From contig PMTM01000003.1 in NCBI GenBank assembly GCA_003167365.1, positions 97,645-161,644 of the forward strand: a stretch of 64,000 nt of DNA. Direction: 5' to 3'. The notes under the pieces are model-generated. The model ran no database searches. It saw nothing but the letters and a program-made list of their open reading frames with translations, and was not told the DNA's origin. This document shows positions 9,188-16,200 of the stretch, piece by piece (position 1 is the stretch's first letter; each line of letters begins with the position of its first letter). The translations under genes were made by a program, and so were the position numbers. The stretch comes from Spartobacteria bacterium (GTDB taxonomy: Bacteria > Verrucomicrobiota > Verrucomicrobiia > Chthoniobacterales > UBA10450).

Positions 9188-9804
9188 GAAAGAAAACGCC
9201 GAATATCCAACGCCGAACGCTCAACGTCGAAAGCAGACAAGCGTTCACGCTGATCGAGCTGCTCGTCGTCATCACGATCATCGCGATCTTGATGGGTTTG
9301 CTTTTCCCCGCTTTCCAAGGTGTTCAAAACCAAGCGAAGAAAGCCCAAGCCAAAAACGATCTCGCGCAAATCGTCACGGCGGTGAACGCCTATTACACGG
9401 AGTACGGCAAATATCCGGTGGTGACTGACGACACTCCCATCGCCAATACCGCCGACTTATTCTACACGTTACGCGCGATCGCGAGCGGTAACGCAAATGC
9501 CAGCGACGCAGCGAATCCCCGGAAGATTGTTTTCTTAGAGGTTCCTGACGCGAAGAATCAAAACCAACCTCGCTCGGGCATCAAGACGTCGGATGGCCAA
9601 TGGTATGACCCGTGGGGGACATCGTATAAGATCGCCATCGATGGCAATTACGACAGCGCAGCGGCTAATCCGTACGGCTCGACCGGAGGCGCTGGTTCCG
9701 ATCCGGTCCGTGCTGGTGTTATTTCCTGGTCGCTCGGGAAGGACAAACAGTTCGGAAAGAACGGCAAGTTTACAGGCTCGGACGATGTTATTTCCTGGCA
9801 ATAG
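9184..9804 (+). CDS. type II secretion/type IV pilin-like pseudopilin
   Basis: The protein has the prepilin signature AFTLIELLVVITIIAILMGLLFPAFQG, so it should be cleaved by a prepilin peptidase before Phe and methylated. The N-terminal helix is followed by a GspG-like body (DLAQIVTAVNAYYTEYGKYP, DGQWYDPWGTSYKIAID, ISWSLGKDKQFGKNG). The residue before the cleavage site is Ala rather than the usual Gly. The start was set at the ATG at 9184, which overlaps the stop of the upstream gene; the ATG at 9178 is also possible. The leader residues TPNIQRRTLNVES are encoded by a dispersed intergenic repeat (9197-9230). Confidence 0.88.
   Translation: MRKKTPNIQRRTLNVESRQAFTLIELLVVITIIAILMGLLFPAFQGVQNQAKKAQAKNDLAQIVTAVNAYYTEYGKYPVVTDDTPIANTADLFYTLRAIASGNANASDAANPRKIVFLEVPDAKNQNQPRSGIKTSDGQWYDPWGTSYKIAIDGNYDSAAANPYGSTGGAGSDPVRAGVISWSLGKDKQFGKNGKFTGSDDVISWQ
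9197..9230. repeat. GCCGAAYATCCAACGCCGAAC... repeat inside pseudopilin leader
   Basis: The sequence from 9197 shares the blocks CGCCGAA, ATCCAA and CAACGTCGA with both arms of the 9933-10044 inverted repeat and with 37315-37350. Here it is read in frame as part of the prepilin leader peptide, which is removed on maturation and so would tolerate the insertion. Confidence 0.65.
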
Positions 9805-9856
9805 CGTTTGTGTGATTGCAATCCGCGATCCGAAATCTACAATCCGAAATCGTCAC

Positions 9857-9927
9857 GCGGGTGTAGTTCAATGGTAGAACGCCAACTTCCCAAGCTGGAC
9901 ACGAGGGTTCGATTCCCTTCACCCGCT
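9857..9927 (+). tRNA. tRNA-Gly(CCC)
   Basis: Acceptor arms GCGGGTG and CACCCGC pair perfectly, with T as discriminator base. D-arm, T-arm (GGGTTCGATTCCC) and the anticodon loop TTCCCAA with anticodon CCC are present, close to the well-known bacterial glyU pattern. The anticodon stem CCAAC/GCTGG holds one A-C mismatch where the consensus would have G-C. The 3' CCA is not encoded. Confidence 0.93.
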
Positions 9928-9932
9928 CTCTT

Positions 9933-10044
9933 TTCTGCATTCGACATTGGGCGTTGGACGTTCGGCGTTCAGCGTTTCCTGCTAACCCGTTGATCGAAGC
10001 AACGTCGAGAGCCCAACGCCGAACATCCAATATTGAATGCAGAG
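9933..10044. repeat. 112-bp inverted repeat downstream of tRNA-Gly
   Basis: The left end TCTGCATTCGACATTGGGCG and the right end, read as its complement, match at most positions, and inner blocks GTTCGGCG/CGCCGAAC extend the pairing, so the transcript can fold into a long imperfect hairpin. The element belongs to the same family as 9197-9230 and 37315-37350. It lies between tRNA-Gly and the 3' end of the penicillin-binding protein gene. Confidence 0.8.
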
Positions 10045-10106
10045 TTGCGGGCACAGAAATTAAAATTCGGAACACCGGATGCGCGCGGCGGTGCCTTTGT
10101 GCGGAG

Positions 10107-12272
10107 CTATTTTCCGCCGAAAAATTTCCGGAACGATTGAAAGAGCTTGTTGGGAATGGTGGCGGCTTTTTGTCCGAGGTCTTCCGCTTTCTGGGCAAAC
10201 TGCATTTGATCGCCGCCGTGCACTTCGCAGGCGACCGTCGGCACCTTGTCCGCGGGCAGATCGATGTCGTACGCAGTTTCAGCCGCCTGGCAGCCGGTGG
10301 TGGCGAGATGATTGGAAAGAGAGCAAACCGTTGCGTGTTGGATCGGCATCGTCGGTTGCAGATCTTGCGCGGGATAACGCTGCGCGGCTTTGTTCATGAC
10401 TTGCGTCCACACCGGTAGCGCAAGCGCCGCGCCATAACCGCGCGAGACAATCGTCACCGGTTGATCGAAACCGACCCAAACTCCGCATGTGAGCGTGCTG
10501 GTGTAACCGACAAACCACGCATCTTTGTAATCATTCGTCGTTCCGGTTTTTCCCGCGGCCGGCAATTTAAACCCTAACGAGCGAGCGCTCGCCGCCGTCC
10601 CGCGCGTGAGCACTTCCTCCATCAACTGCGAAGTCATCCAGGCCGCGCTGGGATCGAGCGCTGGAATGGAAATGTGCGCCGAGCGATAGATCGGATTGTG
10701 CTCCTGATCGTCGATGCGTTCGACGATGTAAGATTGCTTTCGCACACCGGCATTCGGGAACGCAGTGTAAGCGGCGGTGAGGTCTCTGAGGTTTGTCTCG
10801 AACGAGCCGATGTAAATCGCGGGACCGCTCGGAATGGTGTTCCCGAGATTCAACGTGGTCGCAATTTTCTGAACGGCATCGAGACCCGCGATTTGGCCGA
10901 CGCGAACGCTCATCGTATTACGCGAGTTGATCAGACCGTATGAGCAAGGCTGGATTCCGCCAAACGTGCCGTCGGAATTTCCGGGCGACCAGTTTCCCGC
11001 GCCTTCGATTTCGCCCGGTTGAATCGGTCCATCGCTAATCGCAGCGCCGGGCAATAAGCCATGGCTGAACGCAACCGCGTAGACGAACGGTTTGAATGCC
11101 GAGCCGACCTGGCGATTCGCCGGCGTCATCGCGCGATTGAATTTGCTTTGTGAATAATCGCGGCCGCCGACGAGTGCGCGGATGCCGCCGCTGGCGTTGT
11201 CGATTGCCACGACCGCGCCTTCCAAATATGGCATCGCGGAATCCTCACCACTTTCCGGCGTCTGATAATTTTTCTTCAGTGGATGACGGAAGTTCGATTG
11301 GGTCTCGATCTTGGTAAGTTGTGTCTCGAGCGCCTGCTGCGCGACGCTTTGGACAGTGGGATCGAGCGTTGTGTAAATATAGAGACCGCCGTTGTCGATC
11401 TGATCCTGGGTGAGCAGATTGTTTAAGTCCCGCTGCACCGCGTCCATCGCGTAATTCTCCTGGATTTGCAGCAGACGCTTCGGATGCGCGTTAACTTTGG
11501 TAAGCTTCGCTTCGGCTGCTTGCGCCGAGGAAATCTTTTTCAAATCGCGCATGCGATCGAGAACCGCATCACGTTGGGCGGCGGCGCCCTCCGGATTTCT
11601 CAAAGGCGAAAAGCGATTCGGACTGCGAATCAAACCGGAGAGCAGCGCCGCTTCCGAGAGATTCAGTTTTGAAGCGTTCTTGCCAAAGTAAGCTTGCGAG
11701 GCCGTCTCGACACCGTAACAGCCGGAGCCGAAATAAATCCGGTTGATGTAGAGCTCGAGGATCTGCTGTTTCGTAAACTCGTGCTCGATGCGCACGGCGA
11801 CCATCGCCTCCAGGATTTTGCGACTGATGTTGCGTCCACCGAGCGGAAGACTGTTGCGCGCGAGCTGCTGGGTAATGCTGCTGGCGCCTTCCTTGGCCGA
11901 ACCGCTCATCACGTCGCGGACGAGCGCGCGAAGAATTCCGCGCCAATCGATTCCGCCGTGTTGAAAGAACCGCGTGTCTTCGCGCGCGAGCAAGGCATCG
12001 ACGAATAGCGGCGAGATTTCATCGAGCGAAACTTTCAAACGATTTGACCCAGCCAGCCGGCTATAAATTTTTCCATCGACATCGAACACGGTGTTGCGCT
12101 CCGGCATTTCGCCCACCTTCTTCATGTCGAAGGTCTGGGCCCAAACGCCGTAAAAAACAAAAATCGCGAGACCGCCGCCCGCGACCAAGCCAACGAGGGT
12201 GATTTTCCAACCGTATCGAAAAAGTTTACTGCCGCGCTTCTTTCCGGATCGGGCGCGGGCAAAAAGTTTCAT
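10107..12272 (-). CDS. mrcA: penicillin-binding protein 1A (bifunctional transglycosylase/transpeptidase)
   Basis: A class A PBP that polymerises and cross-links peptidoglycan in the periplasm. A basic cytoplasmic tail is followed by a membrane anchor at about residues 21-43. The glycosyltransferase domain has motif AREDTRFFQHGG (catalytic Glu98) and GASSITQQLARN. The transpeptidase domain has SAFK (Ser391), SRN (450-452) and KTG (575-577), so all catalytic motifs are intact. Length 721 is normal. It stands alone on the minus strand, and its 3' end faces the tRNA-Gly repeat. Confidence 0.95.
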   Translation of the reverse strand: MKLFARARSGKKRGSKLFRYGWKITLVGLVAGGGLAIFVFYGVWAQTFDMKKVGEMPERNTVFDVDGKIYSRLAGSNRLKVSLDEISPLFVDALLAREDTRFFQHGGIDWRGILRALVRDVMSGSAKEGASSITQQLARNSLPLGGRNISRKILEAMVAVRIEHEFTKQQILELYINRIYFGSGCYGVETASQAYFGKNASKLNLSEAALLSGLIRSPNRFSPLRNPEGAAAQRDAVLDRMRDLKKISSAQAAEAKLTKVNAHPKRLLQIQENYAMDAVQRDLNNLLTQDQIDNGGLYIYTTLDPTVQSVAQQALETQLTKIETQSNFRHPLKKNYQTPESGEDSAMPYLEGAVVAIDNASGGIRALVGGRDYSQSKFNRAMTPANRQVGSAFKPFVYAVAFSHGLLPGAAISDGPIQPGEIEGAGNWSPGNSDGTFGGIQPCSYGLINSRNTMSVRVGQIAGLDAVQKIATTLNLGNTIPSGPAIYIGSFETNLRDLTAAYTAFPNAGVRKQSYIVERIDDQEHNPIYRSAHISIPALDPSAAWMTSQLMEEVLTRGTAASARSLGFKLPAAGKTGTTNDYKDAWFVGYTSTLTCGVWVGFDQPVTIVSRGYGAALALPVWTQVMNKAAQRYPAQDLQPTMPIQHATVCSLSNHLATTGCQAAETAYDIDLPADKVPTVACEVHGGDQMQFAQKAEDLGQKAATIPNKLFQSFRKFFGGK

Positions 12273-12341
12273 GACAGGGAGTATGACAATCTAGCCACGA
12301 ATTTCCGCGGATAAAAGTTTAGTAAATGCGCTGTCTCATCC

Positions 12342-12372
12342 AAAAAACAAAAGGCGCCGATGACGCGGCGCC
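12342..12372 (-). terminator. rho-independent terminator of the glutaredoxin gene
   Basis: Read on the minus strand, GGCGCC, an eight-base loop (GCGTCATC) and GGCGCC are followed by TTTTGTTTTTT. It lies about 25 bases after the stop of the glutaredoxin gene. Confidence 0.85.
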
Positions 12373-12396
12373 CTTCATATTGCTCGATCTTAAGAC

Positions 12397-12732
12397 CTAT
12401 AGCTGCAACTTCACTTCACTTTCGTGCTGCTCGGTCGGGCACGGAGCGTTGGTCGGAACATCGGTCGCGGCATCGCTCGACTGCACAATCTTATTGTCGA
12501 TCAAAAAATTCTCGACTTCGTCCCCGCTCACGTCCGGGAGCATCGTCCCATTAATCTCCACACAAGGCGAAAGCGGTTGTCCGCTTTTGGTCTCCATCTC
12601 CCAACGAAATGCCGGGTTCTGGATGATGTCTTTCTCCGTGTATTTGAGATTGTATTTCGCGAGCACGGCGCGCACGCCGCCGCTCCAACCACAAGAAGTC
12701 TTCAAGTAAGCAGTGATTTGAGGCGTATCCAT
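12397..12732 (-). CDS. glutaredoxin-like protein with CGWS active site
   Basis: A short thioredoxin-fold protein (111 residues from the ATG at 12732; a longer upstream frame is not glutaredoxin-like). It begins TPQITAYLKTSCGWSGGVRAVL, with the redox motif C14-G-W-S. It continues with KYTEKDIIQNPAF, a cis-Pro region (SGQPLSPCVEINGTML) and an acidic C-terminal tail with another Cys. CGWS resembles the CGFS monothiol class, some of which carry Fe-S clusters, but the match is too weak to claim that. A clear terminator follows the stop codon. Confidence 0.8.
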   Translation of the reverse strand: MDTPQITAYLKTSCGWSGGVRAVLAKYNLKYTEKDIIQNPAFRWEMETKSGQPLSPCVEINGTMLPDVSGDEVENFLIDNKIVQSSDAATDVPTNAPCPTEQHESEVKLQL

Positions 12733-12782
12733 GTGTGCAACACTAACACGAGACAGCAAGATTGCAGGTTCGAAAGGGAATG

Positions 12783-12817
12783 AAAAAGAAGACCCCGCCA
12801 AATTCCGACGAGGGTCT
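12783..12817 (-). terminator. rho-independent terminator, minus strand, upstream of glutaredoxin
   Basis: On the minus strand AGACCC pairs with GGGTCT across a 16-base loop and is followed by TCTTTTT. It sits upstream of the glutaredoxin start, so it must end a transcript coming from the right, where no confident gene is seen (see the Cys-rich candidate in the findings). Confidence 0.65.
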
Positions 12818-12997
12818 CCGTTTACTGACTAATGTGCGTTACTTCGCGCAGCAAATGCCGCCGCCGCAACACGCACCACCGCCGCAGCAGTCGGCCGAGC
12901 CCAGTGCAGCACTGGCTCTTGACCGCAACCTTCCGATCAACCGGTGGCGGAAATCGTGGTTATTTCTTCGGCTTGAGCAGCGAAAATTCCGCGTGAA

Positions 12998-14083
12998 TTG
13001 CGCCCGCAAACGGGCCTCGAGCTGCGATCTATCAAGAACTTGAAACTTCCCGTTGAGCCTATCGAATCAGCGAAAGAAGCGGGTCTGCGCTATGTCGCCG
13101 ATGCCACTCCGGGCCTTGAGCGCAAGACCCGAGGCACGGGTTTCAGGTATATTCGGCCTGGCGGAAAAATTATTCGTGATCGCAATGAGCTGATTCGCAT
13201 CAAACGCCTGACCATCCCGCCGGCGTGGACCGACGTTTGGATTTGTCCTTCACCCAATGGGCATTTACAAGCCACGGGCCGCGACGCGCGGCGCCGCAAG
13301 CAATACCGTTATCATTCGCTCTGGCGCGAAGTGCGCGACTCCACGAAATACGATCGCATGATCGCTTTTGGAAAAGCGCTTCCAAAAATCCGAAAGCGCG
13401 TCCAAGGGGATTTAAAATTGAAAGATCTACCCCGCGACAAAGTAATCGCAGCCGTAGTGCGCCTTTTGGAAACGACGCTTATCCGCATCGGCAATGATGA
13501 GTATGCGCGCGAAAATAGCTCCTATGGTCTTACCACCATGCGCAATCGTCACGCGAAAGTATCTGGGGCACGCGCGACCTTTGAATTTTATGGCAAGAGC
13601 CATCGCCGCCACGTGATCAGCGTGGATGATCCGGCCTTGGCGAAGATCGTGAAGCGCTGCCGCGATCTGCCCGGCTATGAATTATTTCAATATGTCGACC
13701 AAGACGGGCAACGCCAAAAACTTCATTCCGATGACGTGAACCAATATCTGCGCGAAATCACCGGCGAAGATTTCAGCGCAAAGGATTTTCGCACGTGGTC
13801 CGGAACTCTTCTCGCATTCCTTGCGCTCAAACAGTTCGCAAAATTCACTTCAACTAGACGCGCAAAGCGAAACGTTGTGCAAGCCATCGAAGCGGTTGCT
13901 CGATTACTTGGCAACACGCCGGCGATTTGCAAAAAATGTTACGTGCATCCGGCAATTATCGACTCATATCTCAATGGCTCGTGGTTTCGGGCCATGGGAC
14001 AAGGAGCTAAACGGAAGAACGCACATGCGAAGCTCCGAGCGGAAGAACTCGCCGTCATGGCGCTGTTACATCACGTCGGCTAG
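12998..14083 (+). CDS. DNA topoisomerase IB (poxvirus-like)
   Basis: A 361-residue type IB topoisomerase that relaxes supercoils through a 3'-phosphotyrosine. The N-terminal domain contains GTGFRYIRPGGKIIRD and LTIPPAWTDVWICPSPNGHLQATGRDARRRKQYRYH, typical of bacterial TopIB. The catalytic domain includes RIGNDEYARENSSYGLTTMRNRH and the active-site Tyr315 in KKCYVHPAIIDSY. The start chosen is a TTG at 12998; no ATG lies between the stop and the conserved N-terminus. About 265 bases without a confident gene lie between it and the divergent glutaredoxin. Confidence 0.92.
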   Translation: MRPQTGLELRSIKNLKLPVEPIESAKEAGLRYVADATPGLERKTRGTGFRYIRPGGKIIRDRNELIRIKRLTIPPAWTDVWICPSPNGHLQATGRDARRRKQYRYHSLWREVRDSTKYDRMIAFGKALPKIRKRVQGDLKLKDLPRDKVIAAVVRLLETTLIRIGNDEYARENSSYGLTTMRNRHAKVSGARATFEFYGKSHRRHVISVDDPALAKIVKRCRDLPGYELFQYVDQDGQRQKLHSDDVNQYLREITGEDFSAKDFRTWSGTLLAFLALKQFAKFTSTRRAKRNVVQAIEAVARLLGNTPAICKKCYVHPAIIDSYLNGSWFRAMGQGAKRKNAHAKLRAEELAVMALLHHVG

Positions 14084-14287
14084 CATCGCAGGAATTCAAT
14101 GGCTTCGAATTGCATACACATGCCCTCCAGGCCAGCTGCGAATTAATAGAAACGAAAGGTTCATCCGGCACACCTACAGCAAAGTTCGGGAATTATGATT
14201 GCGAGCTAAAGATCTGACGCCTTCGTCGAAGGAAAAAAACACGCGCCATCTCCCGCTAAAGCCATCTTATAAAAAGGGAAATCACTT

Positions 14288-14404
14288 ATGAAATTAAAAG
14301 AACGATTACATCAAGTTGGAGCCATGGGTTACATTTTGCTGTGGCTTCTTGGGATACCGATTCCCGTGTTGTTTATTATCTTTTTATTGCGCGGCTGTAG
14401 TTAA
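14288..14404 (+). CDS. small single-span membrane protein (38 residues)
   Basis: An ATG at 14288 with AAAAGGGAA a few bases upstream opens a 38-codon frame: a basic amphipathic start (MKLKERLHQVGA), then GYILLWLLGIPIPVLFIIFL as one membrane segment, ending RGCS. Small proteins of this GYILLWLLG type are common in bacteria but have no settled function. The stop lies in a short palindrome (GCTGTAGTTAAGCTGCCGCTACAGC). The ribosome-binding site and hydrophobic pattern make it likely to be real. Confidence 0.65.
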   Translation: MKLKERLHQVGAMGYILLWLLGIPIPVLFIIFLLRGCS

Positions 14405-14411
14405 GCTGCCG

Positions 14412-14556
14412 CTACAGCTTTTCGATCTCCGCGCGAATCGCTTCTTTCGTTTGGCCGAGTTTCTGTTGCAGACGGCCAAGAAGCTCGTCGTCCTTCCCTC
14501 CGCGAACGAAAGATCATCATCGGTGTCAGCTGACCGTATTTTTGTTTCAGTCGATT
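14412..14556 (-). pseudogene. csbD: decayed CsbD-family stress protein
   Basis: Read in three frames on the minus strand, the stretch spells NRLKQKYGQLT, then DDDLSFAEG, then KDDELLGRLQQKLGQTKEAI...EIEKL and a stop. That is the core of CsbD (usual form KxKYGxLTDDDLxxxxGKxDELxGxLQxxxG). Two extra bases after LT and one lost base after AEG break the frame, and the usual N-terminal start is missing, replaced by the end of the Pro-rich gene at 14565. Two independent frameshifts make sequencing error an unlikely sole cause. Confidence 0.7.
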
Positions 14557-14564
14557 ATCCGACC

Positions 14565-14927
14565 TCAGCGTGGAGAAGGGCTCACCGTGGGACTCACCGA
14601 GGGGCTTGGCGTCGGACTTGGAATCGGACTGACCGATGCGCCGGCATTTGGAACGATCGGAGTGGGACTTGTGATTGGACTTGGCGAAATGCCCGGAGAA
14701 CTATTTCGGATCGGATTGTTGTTGGGGAGCGGGCTCGTGCTCGGCACAGTTTGCCCGCCGATGTTACCGCCGGGTTGCATAGTGCCGGCGAGATTAGTCG
14801 TCGTCCCGCCCTGGCCGGTCGCGCCACCAGGCTGCGTGCTCCCGGTATTCGTGCTGGTTTGTGCTGAAATAAATGACAGCGCTGCTATGCACGCCACCAT
14901 GATGCCGAACAATTTAATCCGATTCAT
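14565..14927 (-). CDS. secreted Pro/Ser/Thr-rich small protein
   Basis: A 120-residue protein with a clean signal peptide (KLFGIMVACIAALSFISAQ) and then low-complexity sequence: TNTGSTQPGGATGQGG and, in the C-terminal third, repeated SPSP/SPTP units. No domain is recognisable. Its last codons abut a decayed csbD gene, so the C-terminal end may be new. It could be a surface or linker-like protein; the function is unknown. Confidence 0.6.
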   Translation of the reverse strand: MNRIKLFGIMVACIAALSFISAQTSTNTGSTQPGGATGQGGTTTNLAGTMQPGGNIGGQTVPSTSPLPNNNPIRNSSPGISPSPITSPTPIVPNAGASVSPIPSPTPSPSVSPTVSPSPR

Positions 14928-15185
14928 ATGATTTCCCTTTCATGCTTTGAGTTTCTTTTCCCTCGATGCGTGTTCGACCCGAACATGCAGAGGCATCTTA
15001 AATTAGATCGCGCACCACCCGATTTGTGCGCGTGAAAATCGAATGGCCGGAACCGTCTCCTCTCTAGCTCGCAATATTCAGAACCCCCGCAACGATGAAC
15101 CAGACCTGCGGCGGCAGTTCTCGGTTAAAGAAAAATAAATCCACAGTCCATAGCAGGCACGAAATACCTATCGAAAGCAGATCTT

Positions 15186-15710
15186 ATGAAAATATTTCTC
15201 ATTGCATTGCTTAGCTCGATTGCTCTCACCAGCGGCGCTTGGGGAGCCGAAGGGGAGACTACTCACCTGGCTGGCCGCGCCGTAAAGGCACCCGGCCATC
15301 CCGGTTATGTTCAAGTCCCGGATGACGATAAGGCGATGGATCGCGCAGTCGAACATTCGCAGCGATCACTCGGCTTTTTCATGGCGGTGTTGCGCGCAAA
15401 GAAACCGGGCGACACTATGTTCGAGATAAAGAAAGGCTTCGTCGATGGCGGCAAAGTGGAGCATCTCTGGATTACCAACGTCAAATACGACGGCAAGAAT
15501 TTTTCCGGCAAGATCAATAATCGTCCAATTGACGTGAAAAACGTCCACTTAGGTCAGCGCGTTACGATCGCGCCGCGCGATGTCTCGGATTGGATGTTCT
15601 TAAAAGATGGCAAATTGATGGGCGGCTACTCGACGCGCGTGCTTTACGCGCGGCTGTCACCGGAGGACAAGGCAGAGTTCGACAAAGAAGCGGAATTCAA
15701 AATCGAATAA
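15186..15710 (+). CDS. secreted DUF2314 domain protein
   Basis: A signal peptide (MKIFLIALLSSIALTSGAWGA) precedes a DUF2314 domain: VPDDDKAMDRAVEHSQRSLGFFMAVL, KPGDTMFEIKKGF, VEHLWITNVKYDG, GKINNRPIDVKNVHLGQ, DVSDWMFLKDGKLMGGYSTRVL. The domain is usually cytoplasmic with unknown function; here it is exported. The next gene starts 13 bases downstream on the same strand and is probably co-transcribed. Confidence 0.85.
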   Translation: MKIFLIALLSSIALTSGAWGAEGETTHLAGRAVKAPGHPGYVQVPDDDKAMDRAVEHSQRSLGFFMAVLRAKKPGDTMFEIKKGFVDGGKVEHLWITNVKYDGKNFSGKINNRPIDVKNVHLGQRVTIAPRDVSDWMFLKDGKLMGGYSTRVLYARLSPEDKAEFDKEAEFKIE

Positions 15711-15723
15711 GGGAAGCACAAAT

Positions 15724-16152
15724 ATGAAAACAGATTTTTCAGCAAACAACATCGACAACACGATGCGCGGCCATTTGCGAAATGAACGAGGCGCTCGGTT
15801 CGGTTTCAACCTTTTCATCATCCCGGCATTGCTCGTCGCGGCTGCGTTCAGTTTCAGTGGATGCGCACAAGGGAATTACGCGAGCGGGTACGGCCCGAGC
15901 TATTACGCACCCGATTACGGTTCATATTACGCGGACTATGGTTACGCCGGTGATCCGTACTGGGGCTCAGGCCCGTATTCCGGCGGCGAGATTATTGTAG
16001 GCGGAACGCACCACCGCAGCTACTACGGCGGGCACCATTTCACACATGAATCAAGCGGCGCCGGCGGACGTAGCGCATCGCGTGCCGCAGGTCCAAGCGC
16101 CGCACCTGCCGCATCCGCACATGGCGGTGGCGGTGGCGGACACCGGCCGTAG
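15724..16152 (+). CDS. Gly/Tyr/His-rich exported protein
   Basis: A hydrophobic segment (FNLFIIPALLVAAAFSFSG) ends at a lipobox-like SGCA. The rest is low complexity: a Tyr-rich block (YGPSYYAPDYGSYYADYGY), a His-rich block (THHRSYYGGHHFTHE) and an Ala/Gly tail ending GGGGGGHRP. No domain is recognised. The N-terminus before the hydrophobic stretch is unusually long (about 28 residues), so the true start might be a later codon. It probably forms a pair with the DUF2314 gene. Confidence 0.55.
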   Translation: MKTDFSANNIDNTMRGHLRNERGARFGFNLFIIPALLVAAAFSFSGCAQGNYASGYGPSYYAPDYGSYYADYGYAGDPYWGSGPYSGGEIIVGGTHHRSYYGGHHFTHESSGAGGRSASRAAGPSAAPAASAHGGGGGGHRP

Positions 16153-16200
16153 TTTGCAAAGTGGTTCGCGTCTACTTCGTCCAGCGCACGATGCTACGAA

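Noticed and set aside
9933-10044. CRISPR or integration site next to tRNA-Gly
   Set aside because: There is one inverted repeat, not regularly spaced direct repeats, and no integrase or duplicated tRNA 3' end in the window.
12762-13043. Plus-strand frame of 93 codons between the glutaredoxin and topoisomerase genes
   Set aside because: Low-complexity and antisense to the terminator and Cys-rich peptide end; no start signal or recognisable domain.
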